Counted from the stretch's first letter, positions 6,891 through 16,871 are shown. The stretch is 64,000 nt of DNA from Noviherbaspirillum cavernae (GCF_003590875.1 NZ_QYUN01000002.1:3224001-3288000); one strand, 5' to 3'. Numbers and translations are program-made. Notes: generated by a model not told the origin, from the sequence alone.

Positions 6891-9635
6891 TCAATGCGCC
6901 TCGTCCCAGTTCCTGCCCATCCCGACTTCCGCAATCAACGGCACCTTCAGCTTGCCCACGCCGCTCATCAGCTCGGGCAGTTTCTGCCGGATGAGTGGCA
7001 ACTCCTCCTCAGGCACTTCGAGCACCAGTTCGTCATGCACCTGCATCACCATCTTCGACTTCAGGCGCTCGGCTTCCAGCCAGTTCTGCACAGCGATCAT
7101 CGACAGCTTGATGAGGTCGGCGGCCGTGCCCTGCATCGGCGCATTGATCGCGGCGCGCTCGGCAGCCTGGCGGCGCGGGCCGTTGGGCGAATTGATCTCG
7201 GGCAGCCACAGCCGCCGGCCGTATACGGTTTCGACGTAGCCGCGCGCCTTGGCCTGCGCGCGCGTGTCTTCCATGTACTGCGCTACCTTCGGATAGCGGG
7301 CGAAATAGCAGTCGATGTACATCTTCGCCGCCGCGCGCTCGATGCCGAGATTGGCGGCGAGGCCGAAGGCGCTCATGCCGTAGATCAGGCCGAAGTTGAT
7401 CACCTTCGCATAGCGGCGCTGTTCGCTGCTGACTTCCAGCGGCGTGACGCCGAAGATTTCCGCCGCAGTGGCGCGGTGAATGTCCTCGCCGGCGGCGAAG
7501 GCGTGCAGCAGGCTGTCGTCGCCGGAGATGTGCGCCATGATGCGCAGCTCGATCTGCGAATAATCCGCCGACACGATCACGCTGCCCGGCGGCGCGATGA
7601 AGGCTTCGCGGATGCGCCTGCCCTCGACGGTGCGCACCGGGATGTTCTGCAGGTTCGGTTCGTTCGAGGCAAGCCGTCCTGTCACCGCCACCGCCTGCGC
7701 ATAGTTGGTGTGCACGCGGCCGGTGGCAGGATCGACCATCTTCGGCAGCTTGTCGGTATAGGTCGATTTCAGTTTCGACAGGCCGCGGTATTCGAGCAGC
7801 ACCTTCGGCAGCGGATAATTCTCGGCCAGCTTTTGCAGCACTTCCTCGTCGGTCGATGGCGTGCCCGACGGCGTCTTCTTCACGACCGGCAATTGCAGCT
7901 TGTCGAAGAAGATTTCGCCGATCTGCTTCGGCGAATTCAGGTTGAAGGGCTGTCCTGCCAGTTCATGCGCCTGCTTCTCCATGTCCAGCATGCGCCTGCC
8001 GAGTTCGTTCGACTGCGCCACCAGCAACTGCGCGTCGATCAGCACGCCGTTGCGCTCGATCTTTTGCAGCACGACCGAAGTCGGCAACTCGATCTTTTCG
8101 TAGATGAACGTCAAGCCCGCATTCTCGGCCACGTGCGGCCACATCGCCTGATGCAGCTGCAGGGTGATGTCCGCATCTTCTGCCGCATAGGTGGTGGCGC
8201 GCTCGATGTCGACCTGGTCGAAACCGATTTGCGACGCGCCCTTGCCGCACACCTCCTCGAAAGTGATGGTCTTGCGGTTGAGATGGCGCAGCGCGAGGCT
8301 GTCCATGTCGTGGCTCCTGTGCGATTCGAACACGTAGGATTCGAGCAGCGTGTCATGCGCGATACCGCGCAACATCACGCCATGATTCTGGAAGACGTGG
8401 CTGTCGTATTTCAGGTGCTGGCCGAGCTTCGGCTTGGAGGCGTCCTCCAGCCACGGCTTGAGCTTCGCCAGCACGAACTCGCGCGACAGCTGCGCTGGCG
8501 CATCCTGATAGCGGTGCGCGACCGGAATGTAGGCCGCCACGCCCGGTTTGCACGAGAGCGAAATGCCGACCAGTTGCGCCTGCATCGGATTGAGCGAAGT
8601 CGTCTCCGTATCGACCGAAGTCAGCGCAGCATCGTTGATGATCGCCAGCCATTTGTCGAGCTGCTCTTCGGTCAGCACGGTTTCGTAATCGGTCGTCGTC
8701 ACCGGCTCTTCGGCCGCGAACAATCCGCTCTGCGCCTCTGCCGGCTGGCTCGATGCTGCCGCATCGGCCGCCGGCGCACTGGTCAATTCCCGCAGCCAGG
8801 TCTTGAAACCGTAGCGCCGGAAAAAATCGATCAGCGCCTCGTTGTCGGCCGGTTTCGCCACCAGCGATTCCGGGATCGAGACCATGTGTTCCACGAGGTC
8901 GCAATCGGTCTTGACCGTGACCAGCGTGCGCGCCTGGGGAAGCCAGTCGAGCGCGCGCCGCAGGTTGTCGCCGACCGCGCCGCCGATGCCGGACGCATTG
9001 CCGATCACGCCGTCCAGCGAGTCGTATTGCGTCAGCCACTTGACCGCGGTTTTCGGGCCGACCTTGTCGACGCCCGGCACATTGTCGACGGTATCGCCTA
9101 CCAGCGTCAGGTAATCGACGATGCGTTCCGGCGGCACGCCGAATTTCGCGACCACACCGGCGCGGTCGAGCTTTTCATTGCTCATCGTGTTGATCAGCGT
9201 GACGTGCTCGTTGACCAGTTGCGCGAGGTCCTTGTCGCCGGTCGAGATCACGGCCTGCATGCCATGCTCGACCGCCTGCACCGCCAGCGTGCCGATCACG
9301 TCGTCGGCCTCGATGCCCTCCACCATCAGGATCGGCCAGCCCAGCGCGCGCACCGCTTCGTGTATCGGCTCGATCTGTTTCGCAAGGTCTTCCGGCATGG
9401 AGGCGCGGTTTGCCTTGTACTCCGCATACAGATCGTCGCGGAAGGTCTTGCCTTTTGCGTCGAATACGCAGGCGATGTATGCTGCCGGATAGTCGTTGCG
9501 CAGCTTGCGCAGCATGTTGATCATGCCGTAGATCGCGCCGGTCGGCGCGCCCTCCGCGTTACGCAAATCCGGCATGGCGTGGAACGCACGGTACAAATAG
9601 CTTGAGCCGTCAACCAACAACAGTGTTTTGTTCAT
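6891..9635 (-). CDS. polA: DNA polymerase I
   Basis: 914 residues with all three Pol I domains: an N-terminal 5'-3' exonuclease (LLVDGSSYLYRAFHA at the start, GDTVDNVPGV later), a proofreading exonuclease with its DxE motif intact (SVDTETTSL), and the polymerase with motif A VSADYSQIELR and motif C QVHDELVLE near the C-terminus. Fills gaps and removes RNA primers. The start codon abuts the divergent LOG start (CATATG at 9633-9638), and no clear SD precedes it. The long open frame on the opposite strand is a codon-bias shadow. Confidence 0.97.
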   Translation of the reverse strand: MNKTLLLVDGSSYLYRAFHAMPDLRNAEGAPTGAIYGMINMLRKLRNDYPAAYIACVFDAKGKTFRDDLYAEYKANRASMPEDLAKQIEPIHEAVRALGWPILMVEGIEADDVIGTLAVQAVEHGMQAVISTGDKDLAQLVNEHVTLINTMSNEKLDRAGVVAKFGVPPERIVDYLTLVGDTVDNVPGVDKVGPKTAVKWLTQYDSLDGVIGNASGIGGAVGDNLRRALDWLPQARTLVTVKTDCDLVEHMVSIPESLVAKPADNEALIDFFRRYGFKTWLRELTSAPAADAAASSQPAEAQSGLFAAEEPVTTTDYETVLTEEQLDKWLAIINDAALTSVDTETTSLNPMQAQLVGISLSCKPGVAAYIPVAHRYQDAPAQLSREFVLAKLKPWLEDASKPKLGQHLKYDSHVFQNHGVMLRGIAHDTLLESYVFESHRSHDMDSLALRHLNRKTITFEEVCGKGASQIGFDQVDIERATTYAAEDADITLQLHQAMWPHVAENAGLTFIYEKIELPTSVVLQKIERNGVLIDAQLLVAQSNELGRRMLDMEKQAHELAGQPFNLNSPKQIGEIFFDKLQLPVVKKTPSGTPSTDEEVLQKLAENYPLPKVLLEYRGLSKLKSTYTDKLPKMVDPATGRVHTNYAQAVAVTGRLASNEPNLQNIPVRTVEGRRIREAFIAPPGSVIVSADYSQIELRIMAHISGDDSLLHAFAAGEDIHRATAAEIFGVTPLEVSSEQRRYAKVINFGLIYGMSAFGLAANLGIERAAAKMYIDCYFARYPKVAQYMEDTRAQAKARGYVETVYGRRLWLPEINSPNGPRRQAAERAAINAPMQGTAADLIKLSMIAVQNWLEAERLKSKMVMQVHDELVLEVPEEELPLIRQKLPELMSGVGKLKVPLIAEVGMGRNWDEAH

Positions 9636-10373
9636 ATGGAATCAAAAGGAAAAGACGTGCCGCGCTTGCGGCAGGTGGCCAACCTGGAACGCGCCACGTC
9701 GAAAAAGGCGCGCGAGTCGTGGCATATGCTCACGATTATGGCAGAGTTTATCGAGTCAACCGAACGGCTGTCCGAGCTGCGTCCTGCCGTGTCGATCTTC
9801 GGTTCGGCCCGCATCAAGCCGAGTGATCCGTACTACGCGATGGCCGTCGATATCGCGCGCCGCCTGTCCGATGCGGGCCTCGCAGTGATATCGGGCGGCG
9901 GGCCGGGCATCATGGAGGCGGCCAACAAGGGCGGGTTCGAAGGCAAGTCGTCGTCGGTCGGGCTCAACATCGAATTGCCACATGAACAGACGAGAAATAC
10001 CTGGCAGAACATCTCGATCAACTTCCGCCATTTCTTTGCGCGCAAGGTTGCGTTCGTCAAGTATGCCGATGCCTACGTCGTTCTGCCCGGCGGCTTCGGC
10101 ACGCTCGATGAATTGACCGAGGTGCTGACGCTGATACAGACGGGAACCACGCGTCGCATTCCGATCGTTCTGGTCGGCACGAACTTCTGGCGCGGCCTGC
10201 TCGACTGGTTCCGCACGCAGCTGGTGCGCGACGGCATGATCACCACCCGGGACATGGACCTGATCCAGGTGATCGATGAACCTGCGAATATCGTGGATGC
10301 AATTTTCGCCTTCTACGAAGCACAGGAATTGCCGCCGCTCGACACGCCGAAACAGACCGGTGCGTATCTTTGA
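9636..10373 (+). CDS. LOG family protein (TIGR00730 type)
   Basis: 245 residues. The nucleotide-binding motif SGGGPGIMEA (87-96) and the signature PGGFGTLDE (151-159) identify the LOG/lysine decarboxylase-like fold. LOG enzymes hydrolyse nucleoside 5'-monophosphates such as cytokinin ribotides; the bacterial role is often unclear. The N-terminal ~45 residues are an extension that I recall from Burkholderiales homologs, favouring ATG 9636. A start at the ATG of MAEFIES (9741) is possible, and neither start has a good SD. Confidence 0.88.
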   Translation: MESKGKDVPRLRQVANLERATSKKARESWHMLTIMAEFIESTERLSELRPAVSIFGSARIKPSDPYYAMAVDIARRLSDAGLAVISGGGPGIMEAANKGGFEGKSSSVGLNIELPHEQTRNTWQNISINFRHFFARKVAFVKYADAYVVLPGGFGTLDELTEVLTLIQTGTTRRIPIVLVGTNFWRGLLDWFRTQLVRDGMITTRDMDLIQVIDEPANIVDAIFAFYEAQELPPLDTPKQTGAYL

Positions 10374-10508
10374 TGCATTTCCATCCGCTTGAGGTGCGAG
10401 CCGTTCCTTGTTCCTTGTCAAACGCGGGCACTTGCGGTTCGGACTCCTTGCACACGGAGCGGGAAAGATCAATGGAACGAATGATTTCCCGGAGGAGCGG
10501 GCCCTGTT

Positions 10509-10517
10509 TGCTAAAAT
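10509..10517 (+). promoter_or_regulatory. Extended -10 promoter candidate for DUF2782-thrB
   Basis: TGCTAAAAT matches the extended -10 pattern TGnTATAAT with one change, about 60 bases before the DUF2782 ATG. No good -35 is visible, as extended -10 promoters allow. Confidence 0.5.
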
Positions 10518-10577
10518 GTTTCGCAGGACTCAAGTAAAACTTCGCCGCGCGTCGGTCAATATCATTCCCACATCATC

Positions 10578-11024
10578 ATGCGCCTCTTCAAGGTCGTCTC
10601 CATTGTCACGGCGTGCATTGCCGCTTGTGCAACATCATTCCCGGTCAACGCGCAGCAACCCGCCGGAAATGCACCTCCGCCGCCGCGCCTCGAGCCGCTG
10701 GAAGAAGGCGAGGCACCAGCGGTCACCATCACCAGGCCGGATGTGCAGCAGGAAACGACCACGCAAACACGCGCACGCGGCGGCAAGGTCACCGAGGTCA
10801 AGGTCAATCGCGGCAACAATACCTATTATCTGAAGCCCAATGATCAGGCCGGCAGTGCCGCGCCGGGCGATGCCGGGGGCAGCACCATACGCGGCGCCCA
10901 GTGGGAAGTGCTGAACTTCGACTTCGGCCCGGCCAAGGAGGCAAAGGAAGCACAGGCGGAAGCCACGGCCACCACACCGTTGCCGCCTGCCGCACCGGCC
11001 TCGCCCGCGCCGCAAGGGAAGTAG
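10578..11024 (+). CDS. DUF2782 domain protein, exported
   Basis: 148 residues: a signal peptide (MRLFKVVSIVTACIAACA, cleavage likely after VNAQ near residue 25), a proline-rich stretch, then the compact DUF2782 core with TEVKVNRGNNTYYL, and a low-complexity Ala/Pro C-terminus (about 115-148). The function is unknown; I recall this family next to polA/thrB in Burkholderiales. The cysteine in the signal does not form a clear lipobox. The gene leads the thrB operon with a 53-base gap. Confidence 0.78.
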   Translation: MRLFKVVSIVTACIAACATSFPVNAQQPAGNAPPPPRLEPLEEGEAPAVTITRPDVQQETTTQTRARGGKVTEVKVNRGNNTYYLKPNDQAGSAAPGDAGGSTIRGAQWEVLNFDFGPAKEAKEAQAEATATTPLPPAAPASPAPQGK

Positions 11025-11077
11025 TCTTGTCGCACGATCTGCATCTGCTTTCGAATTAAACTCTCTATATTTTTCTC

Positions 11078-12034
11078 ATGGCAGTATTCACCCCGGTCAG
11101 CCTGGATGACCTCACACATTGGCTCACAAAGTTCTCTCTCGGAAAACCGCTTGCAATCAAAGGCATCTCGTCCGGCATTGAAAACAGCAACTTCTTTCTC
11201 ACGACGGAAACCGGCGAATTCGTACTGACCATATTCGAGAAGCTCACGTTCGAGCAACTGCCGTTCTACCTCGGCCTGATGCGCCATCTTGCCGAGCGCG
11301 ACGTGCTGGTGCCGGAGCCGATCGCCGACAAGCGCGGTGAAATCCTGCATGAACTGCACGGCAAGCCGGCCTCCATTGTGACCAGGCTGGAAGGCGCGTC
11401 GCAGCTGTCTCCCAAACCCGTGCACTGCGCCGCCGTGGGCGCGATGCTGGCAAAGATGCATCTGGCCGCGCAGGATTTCCCGATCCGGCAACCGAACCTG
11501 CGCGGATTCGACTGGTGGCGAACCACCACGCCGACCGTGCTGCCCTACATGCCGCCAGACGCACAGCATCTGCTGCGCGCCGAAATCCATGCGCAGGAAG
11601 CATTCGCAGAATCTGACACCTATCGCGCATTGGCACGCGGGCCGGTCCATGCCGACCTGTTCCGCAACAATGTGATGTTCGATGGCGAGCGGCTCACCGG
11701 ATTCTTCGATTTCTACTTCGCCGGCTGCGACACCTGGCTGTTCGATGTCGCGGTGACCGTCAACGACTGGTGCATCGACCTCGACAGCGGCGCGCTCGAT
11801 CTGCCGCGTACCCGCGCGCTGCTCGACGCATACCACGCGGTGCGGCCCTTCACTGCCGACGAAAGGAATGCGTGGCAATTGATGCTGCAGGCCGGCGCGC
11901 TGCGCTTCTGGCTGTCGCGCCTGTATGATTTCTATCTGCCGCGCGAAGCGGAAATGCTGACGCCGCATGATCCGACCCACTTCGAGCGGATCTTGCGCCA
12001 GCGCATCGACAACCCGGTCCCCGAACTATTCTGA
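11078..12034 (+). CDS. thrB: Homoserine kinase, ThrB2/APH-fold type
   Basis: 318 residues. This is the protein-kinase-like (APH fold) homoserine kinase of alpha- and betaproteobacteria rather than the GHMP enzyme of E. coli. It phosphorylates homoserine using ATP on the way to threonine. Landmarks are the N-terminal [10 protein letters not shown] loop, the catalytic [10 protein letters not shown] (His191, Asp193) and the DFYFAG metal site near Asp211. Full length. It is followed after 2 bases by the BPSS1780 gene. Confidence 0.94.
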   Translation: MAVFTPVSLDDLTHWLTKFSLGKPLAIKGISSGIENSNFFLTTETGEFVLTIFEKLTFEQLPFYLGLMRHLAERDVLVPEPIADKRGEILHELHGKPASIVTRLEGASQLSPKPVHCAAVGAMLAKMHLAAQDFPIRQPNLRGFDWWRTTTPTVLPYMPPDAQHLLRAEIHAQEAFAESDTYRALARGPVHADLFRNNVMFDGERLTGFFDFYFAGCDTWLFDVAVTVNDWCIDLDSGALDLPRTRALLDAYHAVRPFTADERNAWQLMLQAGALRFWLSRLYDFYLPREAEMLTPHDPTHFERILRQRIDNPVPELF

Positions 12035-12036
12035 CA

Positions 12037-12816
12037 ATGGAAAAATTGCCCGCGAATGTCGGCTGGCTGTGGCTGAAAGAAGGATTTGCGTTGTTTCGCA
12101 AGCAGCCCGCCGAAATGTCCACGCTGTTTCTCGCCTACCTGTTCCTGATGTTTGCCATCGGCATCGTGCCGCTGCTGGGACAGGTATTGCCGATCATTTT
12201 GATACCGGTATTTTCGATGGCTTTCATGCAGGCATGCGTCAATGTCGAACGCGGCAAGAAGGTGTATCCGAATCTGCTGCTGACAGGCTTTCGCCGTCCC
12301 GCATTCGTGAAGCTGCTGCAACTGGGCGTGCTGTATCTGCTGGCGGCGGTGATGGCGATTGCCGCATCCGCGCTGATCGATGGCGGCACCTTCTGGCAAG
12401 TCATGAGCGGCGGCCAGGCACTGGACCCTGACACGGTGCGCGATCCCCGCTTTTCGCTGGCGATGCTGGTTGCTGCCCTCGCCTACACGCCGGCGGCCAT
12501 GGCGTTCTGGTACGCCGCGCCGCTCATCATGTGGCAGGACATGGGTGTCGGCAAGGCGGCGTTCTACAGTTTCTTCGCCGTCAAGCGCAACGGCCGCGCC
12601 TTCCTCGTGTTCGGACTCGCATGGATACTGATCGGCGTGCTGCTGCCGGTGATCGTGAGCAACTTGATCGGCCTGTTGTTCGGCAAGGCGACGGTCGTGA
12701 TGCTGGTGTTGCTGCCGCTATCCATCGTGATGACGGTGGTCATGTACTGCTCGTTTTATCCGACCTACACTCACATATTCGGCAAACCGCAGCAGCCGGC
12801 CATCGGCCAGCAATAA
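12037..12816 (+). CDS. BPSS1780 family membrane protein
   Basis: 259 residues with about six hydrophobic segments (around 28-50, 52-68, 101-122, 140-165, 185-210 and 215-240). The N-terminal GWLWLKEGFALFRKQP and the YPTYTHIF end are typical of this uncharacterised Burkholderiales inner-membrane family. The stop-to-start spacing of 2 bases from thrB implies cotranscription and coupling. The function is unknown. Confidence 0.8.
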   Translation: MEKLPANVGWLWLKEGFALFRKQPAEMSTLFLAYLFLMFAIGIVPLLGQVLPIILIPVFSMAFMQACVNVERGKKVYPNLLLTGFRRPAFVKLLQLGVLYLLAAVMAIAASALIDGGTFWQVMSGGQALDPDTVRDPRFSLAMLVAALAYTPAAMAFWYAAPLIMWQDMGVGKAAFYSFFAVKRNGRAFLVFGLAWILIGVLLPVIVSNLIGLLFGKATVVMLVLLPLSIVMTVVMYCSFYPTYTHIFGKPQQPAIGQQ

Positions 12817-12827
12817 GCCGGAGCAAG

Positions 12828-12847
12828 CTGACGGCGCATGCCGCCAG
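12828..12847. terminator. Possible hairpin between BPSS1780 and uvrD
   Basis: CTGACGGC-gcat-GCCGCCAG, an 8-bp stem with one mismatch (G-U wobble on the minus strand) between the converging genes. There is no T run, so termination here is only a guess. Confidence 0.35.
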
Positions 12848-12861
12848 CCCTGCGTGCCTGT

Positions 12862-15153
12862 TCAGCCGTTCAGCCGCGTCGCCACCTTCTCCAGCTTGGC
12901 GATATTCAGGTCCAGCAGCTTCATCCCGTGCCTGCCGAAATTGATGTGCGCCCTGCTGTTCGTGCCGCTGCCTTCGATATTGACGATCACGCCCTCGCCG
13001 AATTTCGCGTGTGACACGGTCTCGCCGACGCGCCAGCCGGCATTGTCCCGGTTGAAGCTCTGCGCAATGTTGTTCGCCCCCGACTCGGGCGGTTCGTCCC
13101 ATGCCGACTTGCGCTGCCCGAACCAGCGATGCTGCACCTTCGGCGACAGCCACTTGAGCGCCTCGTCCGGTAATTCATCGAAGAAGCGTGACTTCATGTT
13201 GTAGCGAGTCTGGCCATGCAGCATGCGCGTTTGCGAAAAGCTCATGTACAACCGCTTCTTCGCGCGCGTGATCGCAACATACATCAGGCGGCGCTCTTCT
13301 TCGAGGCCGGCCTCTTCCTGCGCGCTGTTCTCGTGCGGGAACAAGCCCTCTTCCAGCCCGGTGATGAAAACCGCATCGAACTCCAGCCCCTTGGCCGAAT
13401 GCACCGTCATCAATTGCAGCGCATCCTGCCCGGCCTGCGCCTGATTGTCACCCGCCTCCAGCGAGGCATGCGACAGAAAGGCCGACAACGGCGACATCAC
13501 CGCCGGCAGCGGCGCATCGGCATCGAGCACTTCCACACCGTCGGCAATGGTCAGTGCGGGACCGGCAACCTCCGCGCTCTTCGGCCCGAGGAAGGCCGGC
13601 GCATCGATGCCGAAGCCCTCTTCCGACACGAACAGCATCGCCGCGCTGACGAGCTGCTCCAGATTCTCGATGCGGTCCGCGCCTTCCTTCTCATTCTGGT
13701 AATGCGTGATCAGGCCGCTCATGTCGAGCATGACCTGCACCAGTTCCTGCAGGGGCAGATTCTGCGTCTCGAAACGCATGCCTTCGATCAGCTTGACGAA
13801 GCCGCCAAGCGTGGTGCCGGCCTTGCCCGTGACATACGGCACCGCCGCGTACATCGAGATGCCGTACTGCCGCGCCGCATCCTGCAATTGCTCGAGCGAG
13901 CGCGCGCCGATGCCGCGCGTCGGAAAGTTCACCACCCGCAGGAAAGCCGAATCGTTGTGCGGATTGTCCATCAACTGCAGGTAGGCGATCGCGTGCTTGA
14001 TCTCGGCCCGCTCGAAATAGCGCTGTCCGCCATACACGCGGTACGGAATGCCGGCCGTGAACAAGGCATGCTCGATCACGCGCGACTGCGCGTTGGAGCG
14101 GTAGAGAATCGCGATTTCGCTGCGCGTCGCGCCTTCGTTGATCAGGCTCTTCGCCTCTTCGATGATCCAGTTCGCTTCGCGGATATCGCTCTCGGCTTCG
14201 TAAATCCGCACCGGCTCGCCATGGCCCGCATCGGTGCGCAGATTCTTGCCAAGCCGCCTGCTGTTGTTGGCGATCAGCGTATTGGCCGCATCGAGAATGT
14301 GACCGTGCGAGCGATAGTTCTGCTCCAGCTTGATCAGGTTCTCGACGTGGAATTCGCGCTCGAAGGCAATCATGTTGCCGACATTCGCGCCACGGAATGC
14401 GTAAATGCTCTGGTCGTCGTCGCCGACCGCGAACACGGCATTGTGTTGCCCCGCCATCAGCTTCAGCCAGTTGTATTGCAGATTATTGGTGTCCTGGAAC
14501 TCGTCGACCAGAATGTGCCTGAAGCGCGCCTGATAATGTTCACGCAATGGCTGATTGCGCGTCAGGAGTTCGTAGGTGCGCAACAGCAATTCGGCGAAAT
14601 CGACCACGCCTTCACGCTGGCATTGCGTGTCATACAGATCGTACAGCTCGACGAACTTGCGGTTGTAATCGTCATTCGCCTCGACGTCTTTCGCGCGCAA
14701 GCCCTGATCCTTCGCACCATTGATGAAATACATCAGATTGCGCGGCGGGTATTTTTCATCATCGACATTCAGCGACTTCAACAAGCGCTTGATGGCCGAC
14801 AGCTGATCCTGCGAATCGAGAATCTGGAAGGTCTGCGGCAAGCCCGCGTCGCGGTGATGCGCGCGCAGCAGACGGTTGCACAAGCCGTGGAAGGTGCCGA
14901 TCCACATGCCGCGCGTATTGATCGGCAGCATGGACGACAGGCGTGCAATCATCTCCTTGGCCGCCTTGTTGGTGAACGTCACCGCCAGGATGCCGGCGGG
15001 AGATACCTGCCCCGTTTGAATCAGCCACGCGATGCGGGTCGTCAGCACGCGGGTCTTGCCCGAACCCGCGCCGGCAAGAATCAGCGCCGGCTGTGCGGGG
15101 AGAGTGACTGCGGCGAGTTGTTCGGGATTGAGGTTGTGGAGGAGATTTTGCAT
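12862..15153 (-). CDS. uvrD: DNA helicase II (UvrD/PcrA)
   Basis: 763 residues, superfamily 1A helicase for nucleotide-excision and mismatch repair, unwinding 3' to 5'. Walker A is GAGSGKTR near residue 31, motif II is DEFQDTNN, motif III GDDDQSIYAFRGA, motif V/VI VHSAKGLEFD and YVAITRAKK. The C-terminal ~60 residues form the small Tudor-like module that binds RNA polymerase in PcrA/UvrD. The start MQNLLHNLNPEQLAAV fits the family. A perfect -10 box ends six bases before the ATG, suggesting a leaderless message. Confidence 0.96.
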   Translation of the reverse strand: MQNLLHNLNPEQLAAVTLPAQPALILAGAGSGKTRVLTTRIAWLIQTGQVSPAGILAVTFTNKAAKEMIARLSSMLPINTRGMWIGTFHGLCNRLLRAHHRDAGLPQTFQILDSQDQLSAIKRLLKSLNVDDEKYPPRNLMYFINGAKDQGLRAKDVEANDDYNRKFVELYDLYDTQCQREGVVDFAELLLRTYELLTRNQPLREHYQARFRHILVDEFQDTNNLQYNWLKLMAGQHNAVFAVGDDDQSIYAFRGANVGNMIAFEREFHVENLIKLEQNYRSHGHILDAANTLIANNSRRLGKNLRTDAGHGEPVRIYEAESDIREANWIIEEAKSLINEGATRSEIAILYRSNAQSRVIEHALFTAGIPYRVYGGQRYFERAEIKHAIAYLQLMDNPHNDSAFLRVVNFPTRGIGARSLEQLQDAARQYGISMYAAVPYVTGKAGTTLGGFVKLIEGMRFETQNLPLQELVQVMLDMSGLITHYQNEKEGADRIENLEQLVSAAMLFVSEEGFGIDAPAFLGPKSAEVAGPALTIADGVEVLDADAPLPAVMSPLSAFLSHASLEAGDNQAQAGQDALQLMTVHSAKGLEFDAVFITGLEEGLFPHENSAQEEAGLEEERRLMYVAITRAKKRLYMSFSQTRMLHGQTRYNMKSRFFDELPDEALKWLSPKVQHRWFGQRKSAWDEPPESGANNIAQSFNRDNAGWRVGETVSHAKFGEGVIVNIEGSGTNSRAHINFGRHGMKLLDLNIAKLEKVATRLNG

Positions 15154-15159
15154 CCCGAG

Positions 15160-15165
15160 ATTATA
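15160..15165 (-). promoter_or_regulatory. -10 box of uvrD, immediately before the ATG
   Basis: TATAAT on the minus strand ends six bases upstream of the uvrD start codon (TATAATCTCGGGATG). A normal transcription start 6-7 bases downstream would fall on the A of ATG or next to it. No SD is present. Confidence 0.55.
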
Positions 15166-15447
15166 ACGGGCAGGGTATCCGCGAACGGGGTTGTTCGAAC
15201 GACATTACGCCATGTAACTGCAGCCGTCAGTGCTCGCGTGCCACAACAAGTCTTTCAGACAATAGATAGCGATTTCACTTTTGCAAACGGCATGAGTGCC
15301 CCTCCATCGCACACTTGTCTTGCGCATCGATGCGCGATCGGGGATACGGGCGCACGAACAACACGACTGGCGAAAGCAGTGCCACGCCAGGCATGCTTGC
15401 AATGGAGTGCGCGAGCACGCCATGCCCGCGCATCCTTTCTTTCGTGC
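15166..15447. other. Intergenic region between uvrD and thiE
   Basis: About 280 bases without a supportable gene. It contains a perfect 14-bp palindrome GCGCATCGATGCGC at 15322-15335 and a shorter GTTCGAAC palindrome near 15193. Short frames on both strands look like chance. No T-rich terminator for the thi operon is evident. Confidence 0.6.
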
Positions 15448-16071
15448 TCAGGCAAACAGCGCGACGAATTGCCGTGCTGCCGCTTGCGGGTCATCCGCCA
15501 TGTACACGCTGCTGATCGCCGCCACCATGTCGGCGCCCTGCGCGACCAGCGGCGCGGCATTCTCGCGGGTCATGCCGCCGATCACCACGCTCGGCAATGG
15601 AATTTCGCTTTTTGCCTGCGCCACGATCTCGGGCGGCGTGGTGACCGGATACTTTTTCACGCGCGACGGATAGAAGCCGCCGAACGCGATATAGCTTGCG
15701 CCGGCCTCGCACGCATCCCGCGCCAGTTCAATGCTGCCGTAGCATGACGCGCCGACAATCCGATTCGGACCGACTGCGGCGCGCACGCGTGCCACCGCTT
15801 CGTCGGTGCCGCCCACATGAATGCCGTCGGCATCGAGTTCGAGACACAGCTCGACATGATCGTTGACGATGAAGGGGCGATCGTATTTTCTGCACAATGC
15901 CAGCAGACGGCCGGCCTGCTCCTTGCGCAACTCGGCACCGGCGGTCTTGTGACGGTATTGCACCAGCGCCGCACCGCCGCGCAGACCGGACTCGGTGACT
16001 TCCAGCAGTTTTTGCGTATCGTCCCAATCCGGCGTGACGAGGTACAGGCCCTTCATGGCAAGCCGGCTCAT
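15448..16071 (-). CDS. thiE: Thiamine-phosphate synthase
   Basis: 207 residues, TIM barrel that joins HMP-pyrophosphate and thiazole phosphate into thiamine phosphate. Family segments are LYLVTPDW at the N-terminus, [29 protein letters not shown], and [15 protein letters not shown]. The ATG at 16071 overlaps the thiG TGA by 4 bases, fixing the start; a long in-frame extension upstream lies inside thiG. Last gene of the thiCSGE operon. Confidence 0.95.
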   Translation of the reverse strand: MSRLAMKGLYLVTPDWDDTQKLLEVTESGLRGGAALVQYRHKTAGAELRKEQAGRLLALCRKYDRPFIVNDHVELCLELDADGIHVGGTDEAVARVRAAVGPNRIVGASCYGSIELARDACEAGASYIAFGGFYPSRVKKYPVTTPPEIVAQAKSEIPLPSVVIGGMTRENAAPLVAQGADMVAAISSVYMADDPQAAARQFVALFA

Positions 16072-16871
16072 CGCACGCGTCCTTCCATCGGAGATGAAGG
16101 TGAAGCGGAAAACTTCCGCGGAATGCGGCCGGCAAGATACGCCTCGCGTCCGGCCTCGATCGCCAGCTTCATCGCCCGCGCCATGCGGATCGGATCGCGT
16201 GCGCCGGCAATCGCGGTGTTCATCAATACGCCGTCGCAGCCCAGCTCCATCGCAATTGCCGCATCCGATGCGGTGCCGACGCCGGCATCGACCAGTACCG
16301 GCACCTTGGCCTGCTCGATGATCAGCGACAGATTCCACGGATTCAGGATGCCCATGCCGGAACCGATCAACGACGCCAGCGGCATGACCGCGACACAGCC
16401 GATTTCCTCCAGCATCCGTGCCTGGATCGGATCGTCGCTGCAATACACCATCACGTCGAAGCCATCCTTCACCAGCACTTCGGCAGCCTTCAGTGTCTCC
16501 GGCATGTTGGGGAACAAGGTCTTCTCGTCGCCCAGCACTTCCAGCTTCACCAGCTTGTGCCCGTTCAGCAGCTCACGCGCGAGCTGCAAGGTGTAGATGG
16601 CATCCTTCGCGTTGTAGCAGCCTGCCGTGTTCGGCAGGATCGTGTACCGCGAAGGCGGCACCACGTCGAGCAGGCTCGGTGCGTTCGGGTCCTGCCCGAT
16701 GTTGACGCGGCGGATCGCGACCGTGATGATCTCCGCGCCGCTGGCTTCGGTCGCCACACGGGTTTCTTCGAGGTCGCGGTACTTGCCGCTGCCGACCAGA
16801 AGACGCGAGCGGTAGGTCTTGCCGGCGATGGTCAGGCCCTCGGGTTGACGCTGGTTCTGTGACTCATTCAT
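16068..16871 (-). CDS. thiG: Thiazole synthase
   Basis: 267 residues. ThiG forms the thiazole ring of thiamine from deoxyxylulose-5-phosphate, dehydroglycine and ThiS-thiocarboxylate. The Schiff-base lysine is Lys109 in [22 protein letters not shown] and [18 protein letters not shown] form the phosphate-binding end of the barrel. Lies 60 bases after thiS and overlaps thiE. No thiO or thiF is beside it, so glycine imine formation and ThiS activation depend on genes elsewhere. Confidence 0.96.
   Translation of the reverse strand: MNESQNQRQPEGLTIAGKTYRSRLLVGSGKYRDLEETRVATEASGAEIITVAIRRVNIGQDPNAPSLLDVVPPSRYTILPNTAGCYNAKDAIYTLQLARELLNGHKLVKLEVLGDEKTLFPNMPETLKAAEVLVKDGFDVMVYCSDDPIQARMLEEIGCVAVMPLASLIGSGMGILNPWNLSLIIEQAKVPVLVDAGVGTASDAAIAMELGCDGVLMNTAIAGARDPIRMARAMKLAIEAGREAYLAGRIPRKFSASPSSPMEGRVR

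Noticed and set aside
6747..9605. A 952-codon open frame opposite polA
   Set aside because: Polypeptide rich in Arg/His/Gln without domains; a GC-rich codon-bias shadow of polA, which is complete with all motifs.
13216..15747. An 843-codon open frame opposite uvrD
   Set aside because: Same kind of antisense shadow; it also crosses the uvrD-thiE gap and part of thiE.
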